DNA of 64,000 nt from Amycolatopsis rubida (GTDB taxonomy: Bacteria; Actinomycetota; Actinomycetes; Mycobacteriales; Pseudonocardiaceae). The DNA lies in contig NZ_FOWC01000001.1 of assembly GCF_900115345.1 (NCBI RefSeq), forward strand, positions 186,001-250,000. The letters run 5' to 3'. The notes beneath the pieces are model-generated. The model made no database searches and was not told the origin of the DNA. It saw only the letters and a program-made list of their open reading frames with translations. Made by a program: the position numbers and the translations under genes. Of the stretch, positions 25,353 through 38,000 are shown piece by piece. The stretch's first letter is position 1. Every line of letters starts with the position of its first letter.

Positions 25353-26945
25353 TTACTTGCCTCCCTGCACGGCAGACAGCGTCGCCTGCACCGACGGGGT
25401 GATCGTGTCGAGCATCGGCTTGGGATAGAAACCCAGTCCGATGATCAGGATGACCATGGGCGCGAGGATCGCGATCTCGCGTTTGCCCAGGTCCGTAATG
25501 GCCTTGCGAGCGCCGAGTTCCGGCGCGATCGCGGTGCCCGGTCCCCCTCCACCGCCCTCAACGGAGGCGCGAAGCGCCACTGGTTCACGAAGGCCCACCA
25601 GGGCATCACCGCGAACCGGGCCTTGCATGATCCGCTGGTACAGCCACAGCACGTAAGCCGCGGCGAGCACCATGCCCACGGTCGCGATGATCGTGTACAC
25701 CGGCTGGTCCACAAAGGACCCCAGCAGCACGAGGAACTCGCTGACGAACGAGTTGGTTCCCGGCAGCGACAGTGCGGAAAGCCCGGCCAGCAACAGCATT
25801 CCGCCGAGCAGCGGGGTCACCTTCGCCATGCCGCCGTAGTCCGAGATCCGGCTCGACCCGCCGCGCATCACGATCAGGCCGATCACCACGATCAGCATCC
25901 CGGTCGAGAGGCTGTGGTTCAGCATGTACGACACCGAGCCGACCATCGCCTGCTCGTTGAAGGTGAAGATGCCCAGCGCGATGAACCCGAAGTGGGCGAT
26001 CGACACGTAGGCGATGAACCGCTTCATGTCCCGCTGCCCCGCAGCGAGGATCGAGCCGTACAGCACACCGATCACCGACAGGATCAGCACCAGCGGAGCA
26101 AGCGCCTTGCTGCCCTCCGGGAACATCGGCAGGCAGTACCGCAGGAAGCCGAAGGTGCCGACCTTGTCCAGCACGCCGACCAGCAGCACCGCGACCCCGA
26201 TCGGAGCCTGGCCCGCGGCGTCCGGCAGCCAGGTGTGGAACGGGACCAGCGGAGCCTTGATCGCGAACGCGAGGAAGAAGCCGAGGAACAGCCAGATCTG
26301 CGTGCCGGTCGGCGCGTCGCGCACCACCGTCACCAGCGTGGCCCAGTCGAACGTGCCCTTGCCGCCGAGCTTGTCCGAGGCCAGCGAGTACGCCCCGATC
26401 GCCGAGGCCAGCATGATCAGGCCGCCGAGGAACGAGTACAGGAAGAACTTCACCGCCGCGTACTGCCGCCTTCGCCCGCCGTAGCCGCCGATCAGGAAGT
26501 ACATCGGGATCAGCATGATCTCGAACAGCACGTAGAAGAGGAACACGTCGGTCGCCGCGAAGACGCCGATCGTGATCGCCTCCTGCAGCAGGATCAGCGA
26601 CAGGAACCCGCCCGCGCTGCGGCCCGCGGGCAGTTTGTCGGTGAGCCCGAGCGCGCCGACGACGATCGGCACCAGGAGTGCGATCACCGCGATCATGATG
26701 AGCGAGATGCCGTCGGTGCCGAACGAGAGGTGGATGCCGAAGTTCGGGATCCAGTCCATCGTGGTGGCCTGCTGGATGCGCTCGCCCGAGGGCGAGTAGC
26801 TCGCCCAGAACGGGATGATCAGCAGGAACTCCACAATGGACACGGCGAGCGCCGTGGCGACCGCGGCCCGGTCGTTCCCCTTGAGGAACGCCAGCACCAG
26901 CGAGCCGGCCAGCGGCAGCAGGATGAGCGCCAGAAGCCAAGTCAT
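25353..26945 (-). CDS. nuoM: NADH-quinone oxidoreductase subunit M
   Basis: 530 residues, an antiporter-like membrane subunit of complex I that carries one proton channel. The conserved KAPLVPFHTWLPDAAGQAP segment contains the channel Lys, and a glutamate occurs in the early YVLFEIMLIPMYFLIG helix. A Pro/Gly-rich loop of about 30 residues near residue 460 (EGGGGGPGTAIAPEL) interrupts the C-terminal part and looks like a lineage-specific insertion. One base separates it from nuoL. Confidence 0.95.
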   Translation of the reverse strand: MTWLLALILLPLAGSLVLAFLKGNDRAAVATALAVSIVEFLLIIPFWASYSPSGERIQQATTMDWIPNFGIHLSFGTDGISLIMIAVIALLVPIVVGALGLTDKLPAGRSAGGFLSLILLQEAITIGVFAATDVFLFYVLFEIMLIPMYFLIGGYGGRRRQYAAVKFFLYSFLGGLIMLASAIGAYSLASDKLGGKGTFDWATLVTVVRDAPTGTQIWLFLGFFLAFAIKAPLVPFHTWLPDAAGQAPIGVAVLLVGVLDKVGTFGFLRYCLPMFPEGSKALAPLVLILSVIGVLYGSILAAGQRDMKRFIAYVSIAHFGFIALGIFTFNEQAMVGSVSYMLNHSLSTGMLIVVIGLIVMRGGSSRISDYGGMAKVTPLLGGMLLLAGLSALSLPGTNSFVSEFLVLLGSFVDQPVYTIIATVGMVLAAAYVLWLYQRIMQGPVRGDALVGLREPVALRASVEGGGGGPGTAIAPELGARKAITDLGKREIAILAPMVILIIGLGFYPKPMLDTITPSVQATLSAVQGGK

Positions 26946-26946
26946 G

Positions 26947-28854
26947 TCAGGAGAACCTCACCAGCAGAAGGGCCGCGAGAAGCAGGAACGTGCCGCCGAG
27001 CATGGACAGTGCGTAGGACCGCACGAATCCGGTCTGCATCCGGCGCAACCGCCCGGACCCGCCGCCGAGTGCTGCGGCCAGGCCATTCACCGCGCCGTCG
27101 ACGCCGCGGTTGTCCACGTACACCAGCGCCCGCGCCAGCCAGGTGCCCGGACGGGCGACCAGGGTTTCGTTGAGCGCGTTGCCGTACAGGTCCTTGCGCG
27201 CCGCGCGGACCGGCCAGGCCACCCGCTCTGGGCGTTCGACCGGAACGCCGCGCGAAGGCCGGAACAGCCAGACCGCCAGCAGCACGCCGAGCGCGGCCAG
27301 CACCAGCGTCGCCGCCGGGACCGTCCACGACGGAATCGGGGTGTGCTCGGCCTCCGCGTGCTCGCCGACCACCGGGGCCAGCCAGTTCACGAACCGGTTG
27401 CCCAGCGCGAAGAACGCACCGGCACCGACCGAGCCGACCGCCAGGATCGCCATCGGGATCCACATGATCGGCTTGGACTCGTGCGGGTGGAAGTCGCGCC
27501 CGTCGGTGCTCTTGATGTCCTTCCAGCGCGCCTTGCCGAAGAAGGTCATCATCATCAACCGCGTCATGTAGAACGCGGTGAGCCCGGCGCCGAGCACCGT
27601 CGCGAGGCCGAAAGCCCAGCCGCGCCAGCCTTCCTGGCCGAACGCCGCCTCGATGATCGCGTCCTTGGTGTAGTACCCGGTGAGGAACGGGAAGCCGATG
27701 ATCGCCAGGTAGCCGAGGCCGAAGGTGACGAAGGTGATCGGCATCTTCTTGGCCAGCCCGCCGAACTTGCGCATGTCGACCTCGTCGTTCATGCCGTGCA
27801 TGACCGAACCGGCCCCGAGGAACAGCCCGGCCTTGAAGAAGCCGTGCGCCACCAGGTGCATGATGCCGAGCGCGTAGATGCCCGGCCCGAGGCCGACCGC
27901 CAGCATCATGTAGCCGATCTGGCTGACCGTCGAGTACGCGAGCACCTTCTTGATGTCGTCGTAGGCACAGCCGACGATGCACCCGAGCAGCAGCGTGACC
28001 GCGCCGACGAGCGTGACGACCAGCCGTCCGTCCGGCGTCGCGGTGAAGATGACGTTGGAGCGGGCCACCAGGTACACGCCCGCGGTGACCATCGTCGCCG
28101 CGTGGATGAGCGCCGACACCGGGGTCGGGCCTTCCATCGCGTCCGGAAGCCACGCCTGCAGCGGGAACTGACCGGACTTACCGCAGGCGCCCAGCAGCAG
28201 CAGGATCGCGATGGCGGTGATCGCGCCCGGCGGGATCTTGCCCTGCGCGACGCCCTCGAAGACCTGCGCGTAGCCGGTCGACCCGACGTACTTGAACATC
28301 AGGAAGATCGCCAGTGCGAGCCCGACGTCGCCGACGCGGTTCATCAGGAACGCCTTCTTCGCCGCGGTCGCCGCGGACGGGCGGTTCTGATACCAGCCGA
28401 TCAGCAGGTACGAGGCGAGACCCACGCCCTCCCAGCCGAGGTACAGCGTCACGAAGCTGTTGCCCAGCACCAGGATCAGCATCGAAGCGACGAACAGGTT
28501 CAGGTACGCGAAGAAGCGGTACCGGCCCTCGTCGTCTTCCATGTAGCCGATCGAATAGAAGTGGATCAGCATGCCGACGCCGGTGATCAGCAGCACGAAC
28601 GTCAGCGACAGCGCGTCGATGCGCAGCCCGAAGTCCACTTGCAGCTGGGTCACCGGGATCCAGGAGTAGACCTTGGTGTCGGTGACCGAGTGGCTGTCGG
28701 TGGAGAAGAACAGGATCACGGCGTACACAAAGGCGAGCGTGACGGTGGCACTGCCGAGCAGGTGCCCCCACGCTTTCGCGCGTTTTCCGGATAGCAGCAG
28801 AACCAGGGCGCCGAGGGCGGGAAGGGCCACCAGCAGCCACGATGATGCGGTCAC
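26947..28854 (-). CDS. nuoL: NADH-quinone oxidoreductase subunit L
   Basis: 635 residues from GTG. It is the distal antiporter-like subunit, with a long C-terminal lateral helix expected to brace the membrane arm. Conserved segments include [17 protein letters not shown] with the key Glu, [20 protein letters not shown] and [17 protein letters not shown]. The length is within the usual NuoL range. The gap to nuoK is 12 bases. Confidence 0.96.
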   Translation of the reverse strand: MTASSWLLVALPALGALVLLLSGKRAKAWGHLLGSATVTLAFVYAVILFFSTDSHSVTDTKVYSWIPVTQLQVDFGLRIDALSLTFVLLITGVGMLIHFYSIGYMEDDEGRYRFFAYLNLFVASMLILVLGNSFVTLYLGWEGVGLASYLLIGWYQNRPSAATAAKKAFLMNRVGDVGLALAIFLMFKYVGSTGYAQVFEGVAQGKIPPGAITAIAILLLLGACGKSGQFPLQAWLPDAMEGPTPVSALIHAATMVTAGVYLVARSNVIFTATPDGRLVVTLVGAVTLLLGCIVGCAYDDIKKVLAYSTVSQIGYMMLAVGLGPGIYALGIMHLVAHGFFKAGLFLGAGSVMHGMNDEVDMRKFGGLAKKMPITFVTFGLGYLAIIGFPFLTGYYTKDAIIEAAFGQEGWRGWAFGLATVLGAGLTAFYMTRLMMMTFFGKARWKDIKSTDGRDFHPHESKPIMWIPMAILAVGSVGAGAFFALGNRFVNWLAPVVGEHAEAEHTPIPSWTVPAATLVLAALGVLLAVWLFRPSRGVPVERPERVAWPVRAARKDLYGNALNETLVARPGTWLARALVYVDNRGVDGAVNGLAAALGGGSGRLRRMQTGFVRSYALSMLGGTFLLLAALLLVRFS

Positions 28855-28866
28855 TCGGTCGTCTCC

Positions 28867-29166
28867 CTAGTACTTCAGCAGGTTCGTGTCGTCGACCGAA
28901 GCCGAGCGGCGAGTCCGGAAGATGGCCATGATGATCGCCAGCCCCACCACGACTTCGGCGGCCGCGACCACCATCACGAAGAACGCCATCACCTGCCCGT
29001 GCAGCCCGCCGTTGATGCGGGCGAAGGTGACCAGGGTCAGGTTCACCGCGTTCAGCATCAGCTCGATGCACATGAACACGACGATCGCGTTGCGGCGGAC
29101 CAGCACGCCCACCGCGCCGATGCAGAACAGCAGCGCGGACAGCAGCAGGTAGTAGCTCGGGGTCAC
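28867..29166 (-). CDS. nuoK: NADH-quinone oxidoreductase subunit K
   Basis: 99 residues from GTG, overlapping the nuoJ stop by four bases (GTGA). It is a small three-helix subunit at the root of the membrane arm. It carries the conserved membrane glutamates in [15 protein letters not shown] and [13 protein letters not shown], which are part of the hydrophilic proton axis. The length is normal for the family. Confidence 0.96.
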   Translation of the reverse strand: MTPSYYLLLSALLFCIGAVGVLVRRNAIVVFMCIELMLNAVNLTLVTFARINGGLHGQVMAFFVMVVAAAEVVVGLAIIMAIFRTRRSASVDDTNLLKY

Positions 29167-30041
29167 TTTCCTTCCCCTTCTTCTTCCTCGGCGGGCTCGG
29201 CCTTTTCCGTGCCGCCGACCAGTGCGTGCGCGTCGGGCTTGGGGCCCTCGCCGGAGATGAGCTTGCGCTCGCGCATGAGCCGGATCGCCGAGGTGGATTC
29301 GATGATCTCCGACAGCGACTCCGGCGCGACCGAACCGTCCGGCAGCAGCGCCGGGGTCGACACCGAGCTGGCGGTGGCGAACACGCCGGGGCCGGGCAGC
29401 GGCGACGGGCGGTCGTGCTCGCCGCGGAAGCGCAGCTTGACCAGTTCGCGCTGGGAGAGCTTGGTCTTGCCGCTGCGGCCGGTGAAGGCCAGCACCATCG
29501 CGCCGAGCGCGGCGGTGATCAGCAGCGCCGAGGTCAGCTCGAACGGGAACAGGTACTGGGTGAAGATCAGCCTGCCGAGACCGCCGGGGCCGCCGCCGGT
29601 CTGCTGGTACGGGTCGAGCGGCTGGGCCGGGGTCACGTTCACCATCGCGCGGAACACGCCCGCGGCGATCAGCGCGGCGAGCCCGATGCCGAGCACCCCC
29701 GCGGCGAGCCGCTGCCCGCGCAGCACCTCGACCACCGAGTCCGAGCTGTCCCGGCCGACCAGCATCAGCACGAACAGGAACAGCATCATGATCGCGCCGG
29801 TGTAGACGATGATCTGGGTGAACCCGAGGAACGGCGCGGACTGCGTCATGTACAGCGCGCCGAGCGTCAGCATCGTGAGCACCAGCCACAGCGCCGAGTG
29901 CACGGCGTTGCGGGAGAAGATCATCCCGAGCGCGCCCAGCAGCGAGAGCGGGCCGAGGATCCAGAACGCGATGGCCTCGCCGGTCGTCACGGACGCTTCG
30001 ACGCCGGACGCCGGGGCCTGCGCGAGAAGGGCGGCGATCAC
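29163..30041 (-). CDS. nuoJ: NADH-quinone oxidoreductase subunit J
   Basis: 292 residues from GTG. Five N-terminal helices form the conserved part ([31 protein letters not shown] with the pi-bulge helix). The last ~100 residues are a hydrophilic, charged tail rich in Glu, Pro and Lys, an extension common in actinobacteria but absent in E. coli. GTGA overlaps join it to both nuoI and nuoK. Confidence 0.95.
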   Translation of the reverse strand: MIAALLAQAPASGVEASVTTGEAIAFWILGPLSLLGALGMIFSRNAVHSALWLVLTMLTLGALYMTQSAPFLGFTQIIVYTGAIMMLFLFVLMLVGRDSSDSVVEVLRGQRLAAGVLGIGLAALIAAGVFRAMVNVTPAQPLDPYQQTGGGPGGLGRLIFTQYLFPFELTSALLITAALGAMVLAFTGRSGKTKLSQRELVKLRFRGEHDRPSPLPGPGVFATASSVSTPALLPDGSVAPESLSEIIESTSAIRLMRERKLISGEGPKPDAHALVGGTEKAEPAEEEEGEGK

Positions 30042-30583
30042 TTCTTCGCCTCCTGCTGCTGCGCGTTCGCGGCCAGCTCAGGACCGTTCACGTAGTAGTC
30101 CTGCTCGTTGTCGCCGAGCCGCATCGGGTGCGGCGGCTGCTCCATGCCCGGCAGCAGCGGGGCGAGCAGGTCTTCCTTGGTGTAGATGAGCCGCTGCCGG
30201 TCGTCGTCGGCCATCTCGTAGAAGTTGGTCATGGTGAGCGACCGGGTCGGGCACGCCTCGATGCACAGGCCGCAGCCGATGCAGCGCAGGTAGTTGATCT
30301 GGTAGTCCGCGCCGTAGCGCTCGCCGGGCGAGTACCGCGCCTCTTCGGTGTTGTCGCCGCCCTCGACGAAGATCGCGTCCGCCGGGCACGCCCACGCGCA
30401 CAGCTCGCAGCCGACGCACTTCTCCAGCCCGTCCGGATGCCGGTTGAGCTGGTGGCGGCCGTGGTAGCGCGGTGCGGCCGGGGCGCCCGCCTCGGGGTAC
30501 TCCTCGGTCGCGACCTTCTTGAACATCATCCCGAAGGTGACGCCGAATCCCTTGATGGGATTGAGGAAGTCAGTTGCCGCCAT
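30038..30583 (-). CDS. nuoI: NADH-quinone oxidoreductase subunit I (two 4Fe-4S clusters)
   Basis: 181 residues. Two ferredoxin-type motifs, [15 protein letters not shown] and [15 protein letters not shown], bind the N6a and N6b clusters that pass electrons toward NuoB. The N-terminus is amphipathic and lies on the membrane. Its start overlaps the end of nuoH by 14 bases and its stop overlaps nuoJ. Confidence 0.97.
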   Translation of the reverse strand: MAATDFLNPIKGFGVTFGMMFKKVATEEYPEAGAPAAPRYHGRHQLNRHPDGLEKCVGCELCAWACPADAIFVEGGDNTEEARYSPGERYGADYQINYLRCIGCGLCIEACPTRSLTMTNFYEMADDDRQRLIYTKEDLLAPLLPGMEQPPHPMRLGDNEQDYYVNGPELAANAQQQEAKK

Positions 30584-31916
30584 CTTCCGTTCCTTCCTGT
30601 GCGGCCGCCGCGGTGACGCCGGCCGGCTTGCGCCGCGCGGCCTTCGCCTCCGCCTTGGCCAGCGCCTTCTGCCGCGGCGTCGCGTCCGGGACCCGCAGGT
30701 CGAGCGGCGGCAGCGGGGAGCCGCTTCCGGCCAGGTCCACGTAGTCCGATTCGGGCAGCTTCTTGTCCGGCAGCGCGAGGCTCAGCAGCACGAGCACCAC
30801 CAGCACGACGCCGACGCCGATGAGGATCTGCGGCCAGCTCCACTGGACCGTCTTGATCGCGACCACGACCACGATCCACACCAGGTTGACCGGGACCAGG
30901 ACCTTCCAGCCCAGCCGCATGAACTGGTCATACCGCAGCCGCGGCAGCGTGCCGCGCAGCCAGATGAAGCCGAACAGCAGGATGAACGTCTTGGCGAAGA
31001 ACCAGAGGATCGGCCACCAGTTCTGGTTCAGCGCGGAATCGTCGCCGACGAACGGGAACCGCCAGCCGCCGAGGAACAGCGTGGTGCAGAACGCGGAGAC
31101 GATCACCATGTTGACGTACTCGGCGAGGAAGAACATCGCGAACTTCATCGAGCTGTACTCGGTGTGGAACCCGCCGACCAGCTCGGATTCGGCCTCCGGA
31201 AGGTCGAACGGCGCGCGGTTCGTCTCGCCGACCATCGAGATCACATAGATCACGAAGCTCGGGATGAGCATGTAGAAGTACCAGCCGTGCGCCTGCGCCT
31301 GCACGATCTCCGACGTCTGCAGCGAACCGGAGTACAGGATCACCGCGACGATCGACAGGCCCATCGCGATCTCGTAGGAGATCACCTGTGCCGCCGAGCG
31401 CATGCCGCCGAAGAGCGGGTACGGCGAACCGGAAGCCCAGCCCGCCAGCACGATGCCGTACACACCGACCGACGAGCAGGCGAGGATCACCAGTACGCCG
31501 ACCGGGAGGTCCATCAGCTGCAGCACTGTGCGGTGCCCGAAGATCGACACGACCGGACCGAACGGGATGGCCGACAGCGCGATCAGCGCGGGGACCGCGG
31601 ACAGCACCGGCGCGAGGAAGTACACCTTGCGGTCGGCGGTGTCCGGGATGATCTGCTCCTTGAACGGGAGCTTGATCGCGTCGGCGAGCGACTGCAGGTA
31701 GCCGCCGGGGCCGACCCGGTTGGGGCCGGGCCGGTTCTGCATCCGGCCGATCGCCTTGCGCTCCCACACGATCAGGAAGATCGTCAGGACCGGCCCGATC
31801 AGCAGGACCACGACCGCCTTGATCAGGACGAGCCACCAGGGGTCCTCGGCGATCAGCCGGGCCCGTTCGGCGGCGTCCGGATATTCGGCGAGGAACTGCG
31901 TGAGCTGCGGGCTCAC
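30570..31916 (-). CDS. nuoH: NADH-quinone oxidoreductase subunit H
   Basis: 448 residues from GTG. It is the membrane subunit that forms the quinone chamber with NuoB and NuoD. The diagnostic segment [20 protein letters not shown] and the [11 protein letters not shown] loop are present. A hydrophilic C-terminal tail of about 60 residues, Ala/Lys-rich, extends past the last helix. The GTG overlaps the nuoG stop by four bases. Confidence 0.96.
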   Translation of the reverse strand: MSPQLTQFLAEYPDAAERARLIAEDPWWLVLIKAVVVLLIGPVLTIFLIVWERKAIGRMQNRPGPNRVGPGGYLQSLADAIKLPFKEQIIPDTADRKVYFLAPVLSAVPALIALSAIPFGPVVSIFGHRTVLQLMDLPVGVLVILACSSVGVYGIVLAGWASGSPYPLFGGMRSAAQVISYEIAMGLSIVAVILYSGSLQTSEIVQAQAHGWYFYMLIPSFVIYVISMVGETNRAPFDLPEAESELVGGFHTEYSSMKFAMFFLAEYVNMVIVSAFCTTLFLGGWRFPFVGDDSALNQNWWPILWFFAKTFILLFGFIWLRGTLPRLRYDQFMRLGWKVLVPVNLVWIVVVVAIKTVQWSWPQILIGVGVVLVVLVLLSLALPDKKLPESDYVDLAGSGSPLPPLDLRVPDATPRQKALAKAEAKAARRKPAGVTAAAAQEGTEDGGN

Positions 31917-34371
31917 TGGTCACCTCCGGAGATCTGCACGAGCGCGCCGTGTCCGGCGGCGAGTGCGGCGCGGACGGCCGAGCCGTCGGAGTTGCCGGGC
32001 AGCCACACGACGCCGTCCGGCAGGTCGGCGACCTCGACCGGCAGGGTGATCGACCCGCGCTCGTTCGACACCCGGACCGTCCCGCCGAGTCCTTCGGCGG
32101 TCTTCGCCGAAAGCCGCGCGACCGGCGGCCGCTGGGTGCCCTTGAGGTGCGGTTCGTCGTCCTGCAGCGAGCCGTTGTCGATCAGCTGCCGCCAGGTGGC
32201 GAGCACTGCCTTGCCGTTCGGGACCGGGGCCGCGGCGGCGGCCACCGACGGCGCGGCGGCCGTGGGGGCGACCGGCGCGAGCTTCGCGAAGTCGCCCGCG
32301 GCGGCGGCCGGGGTCTGGGTGAACAGGTCGGCGTCCATTTCGACGGCCAGGGTGTCGAGCACCCGGCCGTCGGAAAGGGAGCCGGTGCCCTCCAACGTCG
32401 CGGCGAAGTCGCGGCGGCGGCCCTCCCAGTTGAGGTAGCTGCCGGACTTCTCGACCGCCGGGGCGATCGGCAGGACCACGTCGGCCCGTTCGGTGACCTC
32501 GCTGGCGCGCAGTTCCAGGCTGACCACGAACCCGGCGTTGTCCAGCGCGCGGCGGGCCAGGTCCGGGTCGGGCAGGTCGTTCGGGTCCACGCCGCCGACC
32601 ACCAGCGCGTCCAGCTGTCCGCCGGAAGCGGCCTGGAGGATGCCGGTGACGTCGCGGCCCGGTTCGGCCGGAAGCTCGGCGCCCCACTGCTTGCCGACCT
32701 CGGCGCGGGCCGCCTCGTCGGCGGTCGAGCGGCCGCCGGGAAGAAGCGTGGGCACACAACCGGTTTCGAGCGCACCCCGGTCGCCCGCGCGGCGCGGGAT
32801 CCATGCCAGCCGGGCTCCGGTGCGAGCGGTCAGCCGCAGCAGCGCGGAGAACAGGCCGGGGACTTCCGCGGCCCGCTCGCCGACCAGGATCACCGCGCCC
32901 TCGCCGCTGAGCGCCGCGTCGACGTCGGCCGCGTGCTGCGCGATGCCGTCCACCGCGGCCGCTTCGCCGCCGGGAACGCAGGCCAGCAGTTCGCCGAAGG
33001 TCTTGCGCACCGAGGAGGTCGTCCACTGTCCCAAGTGGACGACGCGCGTGCGGTTCTTGCGGGCCGCCTTGCGCAGCCGCAGGAACACGATCGGCGCTTC
33101 GTCCTCGGGCTCGAACGCCACGCACAGCACCGTTTTGGCCCGCTCGATCTCGCCGAACGTCACACCGGTTTCCGGCGTGCTGCCCACGACCGTCGAACCG
33201 AGGAACGCCAGCTCCTCGTCCGAGTGCGCGCGGGTGCGGAAGTCGATGTCGTTGGTGCGCAGGGCGATCCGGGCGAACTTCGAGTACGCGTAGGCGTCCT
33301 CGACAGTCAACCGGCCGCCGGTGAGCACCGCGGCGCCCTTGCCCTCGCGGGCCTTCAGCAGCCCGGCCGAGGCAGTCCGGAGCGCGTCGGTCCAGGACGC
33401 TTCTTCCAGTTCGCCGTTCTCGTTGCGGACGAGCGGCCGGCGGATCCGGTCACCGGCCTGCACGTAGCGGAACGCGAACCGGCCCTTGTCGCACAGCCAC
33501 TCCTCGTTCACCTCCGGGTCGTCGCCGGCCAGCTTGCGCTGGACCTTGCCGCGCCGGAAGTCGGTGCGCTCGGCGCAACCGGACGAGCAGTGCTCGCACA
33601 CGCTCGGCGAAGACACGAGGTCGAACGGCCGCGACCGGAACCGGTACGCCGCGCTGGTGAGCGCGCCGACCGGGCAGATCTGGATCACGTTGCCGGAGAA
33701 GTAGCTCTGGAACGGTTCGCCACCGGTGGTGCGCGAGGCGAGGTCCAGCACGTCGGCGGTTTCCGCGGTGCCGATCTGCTGGTGCGCGCCGCGTTCGAGC
33801 AGCGCGATGAACGGGTCGCCGGCGACCTGGTCGGAGAACCGGGTGCAGCGCTGGCACAGCACGCAGCGTTCCCGGTCGAGCAGCACCTGCGACGAGATCG
33901 GCAGCGGCTTCGGGAACGTGCGCTTGGTGTCCACGAACCGCGATTCCGCGCGGCCGTGCGCGAGCGCCTGGTTCTGCAGCGGGCATTCGCCGCCCTTGTC
34001 GCAGATCGGGCAGTCCAGCGGATGGTTGATCAGCAGCAGCTCCATCACGCCCTGCTGCGCCTTGTCCGCGACCGGCGAGGTGAGCTGCGTCTTGACCACC
34101 ATGCCGTCGGCAACGGTCATCGTGCACGAGGCCTGCGGCTTCGGCATCGGACGGCCGCCCATTTCGACCTCGACCAGGCACTGGCGGCAGGCGCCTGCCG
34201 GGTCGAGCAGCGGATGGTCGCAGAACCGCGGGATGCTCGTGCCGAGCCGCTCGGCGGTGCGGATCAGCAGCTCGCCCTTGGGCGCGATGACCTCTTCGCC
34301 GTCGATGGTCAGCTTGACGTGCCCTTCGGGGACCGGAGTCTCCGTGGTTTCGGGCTTGTCGGGGGCGATCG

Positions 34372-34375
<4 letters not shown>
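31913..34375 (-). CDS. nuoG: NADH-quinone oxidoreductase subunit G
   Basis: 820 residues. The N-terminal domain carries the 2Fe-2S ligands ([15 protein letters not shown]), the 4Fe-4S set ([15 protein letters not shown]) and [11 protein letters not shown] further CEHCSSGC with a later Cys near [10 protein letters not shown] corresponds to the extra N7 cluster seen in some bacteria. The rest is a molybdopterin-oxidoreductase-like domain that has lost catalysis. The Ala/Pro-rich linker near residue 710 looks unstructured. ATGA overlaps join it to nuoF. Confidence 0.95.
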
Positions 34376-35651
<1,276 letters not shown>

Positions 35652-35652
<1 letters not shown>

Positions 35653-36515
35653 TACTTCTTCTCCACTTCTGGAAGCGGAACGTCCTGCGCGCCCGGTGCG
35701 GTCCAGCCGCGGTCGGCGGCGAGCTGCGCGCCGCGCAAAGTCTCGACCGCTTGCGACGGACCGTCCACGGCACTGCGGTAAGCCGCCTCGTCCTCAGGCC
35801 AGAACCCGGCGAGCTGCCGCTCCGCGCCCTTGAAGTCGGTCAGCGCCGCACCGCGCGTCGGAGCGGGCTTCTTGCCTGCCTGCAACGCGTCCACGAGTGC
35901 GACCGCCTGCTCCGGCGTCTGGTTGTCGAAGTACTCGTAGTTCACCTGGATGACCGGACCGAGGTCGCAGGCCGCGAGACATTCCGCGTGCTCCAGGGTG
36001 ACCGAGCCGGCCTCGCCCGGCGTGCCCGCGGTTTCCTCGTGCCCCAGCGGCTTTTCCTCGGAACCGAGATGCGTCTGGAGCTTCTGGTAGATGTCGTCGC
36101 CACCCAGCGCCGCGCACAGCGTGTTGGTGCAGACGCTCACCAGATGCTCGCCGCACGGACGGCGCTTGTACATGGTGTAGAACGTCGCGACCGCGCTGAC
36201 CTCGGCGTCGGTCAGGTCGAGATGCCGCGCGCAGAAGGCGATGCCTTCCTGGCTCACGTAGCCCTGCACCGACTGCACCAGGTGCAGCATCGGCAGCAGC
36301 GCCGAACGCGACATCGGGTACCGGGCGATGATTTCCTTCGCCTCGCGGTGCGTGTCGGCGTCGAACACGTCCACCGCCGGTGTGTCGGCGAGAAGGTCCT
36401 CGGCCAGCGACGGGTCGGGCGCGATCGCGGCGACATCGGTGTCGGCTCCCGCGGCCGCGTACGTCTTCGTCGCGTCGCGCGGCCCCGGCTCCGGGACTGC
36501 GGTCGGGTTCGTCAT
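35652..36515 (-). CDS. nuoE: NADH-quinone oxidoreductase subunit E, with C-terminal extension
   Basis: 287 residues, longer than the ~165 of E. coli NuoE. The thioredoxin-like 2Fe-2S domain occupies about residues 55-215, with [11 protein letters not shown] and CLAACDLGP supplying four cysteines. About 55 residues precede it and about 75 follow ([20 protein letters not shown]), which I read as a lineage-specific extension. It passes electrons within the NADH module. ATGA links it to nuoD. Confidence 0.95.
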
Positions 36516-37843
36516 CGGTCAACTCCCCCCAGAACCGGGTCGATCGAGGCGATCACGACGACCAGGTCGGCGACCAGGCCGCCTTCGGCCATCGCGGGCA
36601 TCGCCTGCATGTTCACGAAACTCGGCTCCCGCAGGTGCACCCGCAGCGGACGGGTGCCGCCGTCGGACACCAGGTGCGCGCCGAGTTCGCCGCGCGGCGA
36701 TTCGACCGGCGCGTAGACCTGGCCCGGCGGCACGTGGAAGCCCTCGGTGACGAGCTTGAAGTGGTGGATCAGGGATTCCATCGACTGGCCCATGATCTTC
36801 TTGACGTGGCCGAGCGAGTTGCCCATGCCGTCGCTGCCGATGGACAGCTGCGCGGGCCAGGCGATCTTCTTGTCCTCCACCATGACCGGGCCCGGCTCGG
36901 CCATCTTCGCGACCTGCTTCATGATCCGCAGGCTCTGGTGGATTTCCTCCAGCCGCAGCAGGTACCGCGCCCAGCTGTCCGCGTCGGTCGAGGTCGGCAC
37001 GTCGAACTCGAGTTCGTCGTAGCGCGAGTAGGGCTCGGTCTTGCGCAGGTCCCACGGCAGGCCCGCGGCGCGCAGCACCGGGCCGGTGATGCCGAGTTCG
37101 AGGCACGCGTCCAGCGGCAGCACGCCGACGTCCTTGAGCCGGTTCCGCCAGATCGGCTGACCGGTGAACATCTTGTCGTACAGCGGAAGCCGCTTGTCCA
37201 TGAGCTTGCAGAAGTCGAGGACCTTTTCCGTCCAGTCCTCGGGGAAGTCCTGGGCGAGCCCGCCGGGCCGGATGAACGCGTGGTTCATCCGCAGGCCGGT
37301 CAGGTACTCCAGCAGGTGCATGGCTTCTTCGCGCTCGCGGAAGCCCAGCGTCATCGCGGTGGTGGCGCCGAGGTCCATGCCGCCGGTCGCGATGAACACC
37401 AGGTGCGAGGTGATCCGGTTCAGTTCGAGAAGAAGCACGCGCAGCAGTTCCGCACGCGGCGGGGCCTTGATGCCCAGCAGTTTCTCGACGCCGAGGCAGT
37501 AGCACATCTCGTTCGACAGCGGGGCGAGGTAGTCCGCGCGGGTCACGAAGGTGACGCCCTGGGTCCAGTTGCGGAACTCCGCGCTCTTCTCGATGCCGGT
37601 GTGCAGGTAACCGACGACCGCGCGCAGCTGCGTGACCGTTTCGCCTTCCATCTCCAGCACGAGCCGGAGCACGCCGTGCGTGGACGGGTGCTGCGGGCCC
37701 ATGTTGATGACCATGCGGTCGTCGTGCTGGGCGTCGCCGAGAACTTCGTCCCAGTCCCCGCCGGAGACGTGGTAGACGGGGCCTTCGGTGGTGTCCCGGA
37801 CTTCCGCGTACTCGGCTTCCGTCGTTTCTTCGTTGATGGTCAC
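36512..37843 (-). CDS. nuoD: NADH-quinone oxidoreductase subunit D
   Basis: 443 residues from GTG, with GGAGG eight bases upstream. It resembles the large subunit of NiFe hydrogenase but without metal cysteines. The [11 protein letters not shown] segment includes the His near the quinone headgroup, and the conserved VESPRGELG segment lies near the C-terminus. The start overlaps the stop of a 23-codon frame created by a tandem duplication that separates it from nuoC, the only long gap (134 bases) in the operon. Confidence 0.96.
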   Translation of the reverse strand: MTINEETTEAEYAEVRDTTEGPVYHVSGGDWDEVLGDAQHDDRMVINMGPQHPSTHGVLRLVLEMEGETVTQLRAVVGYLHTGIEKSAEFRNWTQGVTFVTRADYLAPLSNEMCYCLGVEKLLGIKAPPRAELLRVLLLELNRITSHLVFIATGGMDLGATTAMTLGFREREEAMHLLEYLTGLRMNHAFIRPGGLAQDFPEDWTEKVLDFCKLMDKRLPLYDKMFTGQPIWRNRLKDVGVLPLDACLELGITGPVLRAAGLPWDLRKTEPYSRYDELEFDVPTSTDADSWARYLLRLEEIHQSLRIMKQVAKMAEPGPVMVEDKKIAWPAQLSIGSDGMGNSLGHVKKIMGQSMESLIHHFKLVTEGFHVPPGQVYAPVESPRGELGAHLVSDGGTRPLRVHLREPSFVNMQAMPAMAEGGLVADLVVVIASIDPVLGGVDR

Positions 37844-37911
37844 GAGTGCGACCTCCGCTGGTGTCGACAGGGTCGGGATTTCCGCGCCCGACGTGGCAGA
37901 TCACGGCTCAT
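37840..37911 (-). CDS. Candidate coupled small reading frame 2 (23 codons) before nuoD
   Basis: ATG at 37911, preceded by GAAGG, opens a 23-codon frame ([17 protein letters not shown] and six more) whose TGA overlaps the nuoD GTG as GTGA. The peptide is basic and probably not functional in itself. The frame may carry ribosomes to the nuoD start. It results from the 70-bp duplication at 37861-38000, and translation is not proven. Confidence 0.35.
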   Translation of the reverse strand: MSRDLPRRARKSRPCRHQRRSHS

Positions 37912-38000
37912 GAGTAGGACCTTCGCTGGTGTGTCGACAGGGTCGGGATTTCCGCGCCCGACCTGGCAGATCACGGCTCATGAGTAGGACCTTCGCTGGT
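37861..38000 (-). repeat. 70-bp tandem duplication at the nuoC-nuoD junction
   Basis: 37861-37930 and 37931-38000 are identical except for one base (G at 37893, C at 37963). Each copy carries a Shine-Dalgarno sequence and an ATGA, and each resembles the nuoC 3' end plus the nuoD ribosome binding site. Partial copies flank the pair on both sides (CGACCTCCGCTG at 37849 and GGGATTTCCGCGCCC after 38008). Confidence 0.9.
37901..37981 (-). CDS. Candidate coupled small reading frame 1 (26 codons) after nuoC
   Basis: The ATG overlaps the nuoC stop (ATGA) and has GAAGG eight bases upstream inside nuoC. The 26-codon frame begins [17 protein letters not shown] and ends 11 bases past the ATG of the second small frame, so the two overlap. 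It is probably a by-product of the duplication that keeps ribosomes moving; a function for the peptide itself is unlikely. Confidence 0.35.
   Translation of the reverse strand: MSRDLPGRARKSRPCRHTSEGPTHEP

Noticed and set aside
23517..27173. A very long plus-strand open frame opposite nuoN and nuoM
   Set aside because: It is Arg/His/Gln-rich, has no family-like motif and lies antisense to clear nuo genes; high GC makes such frames common.
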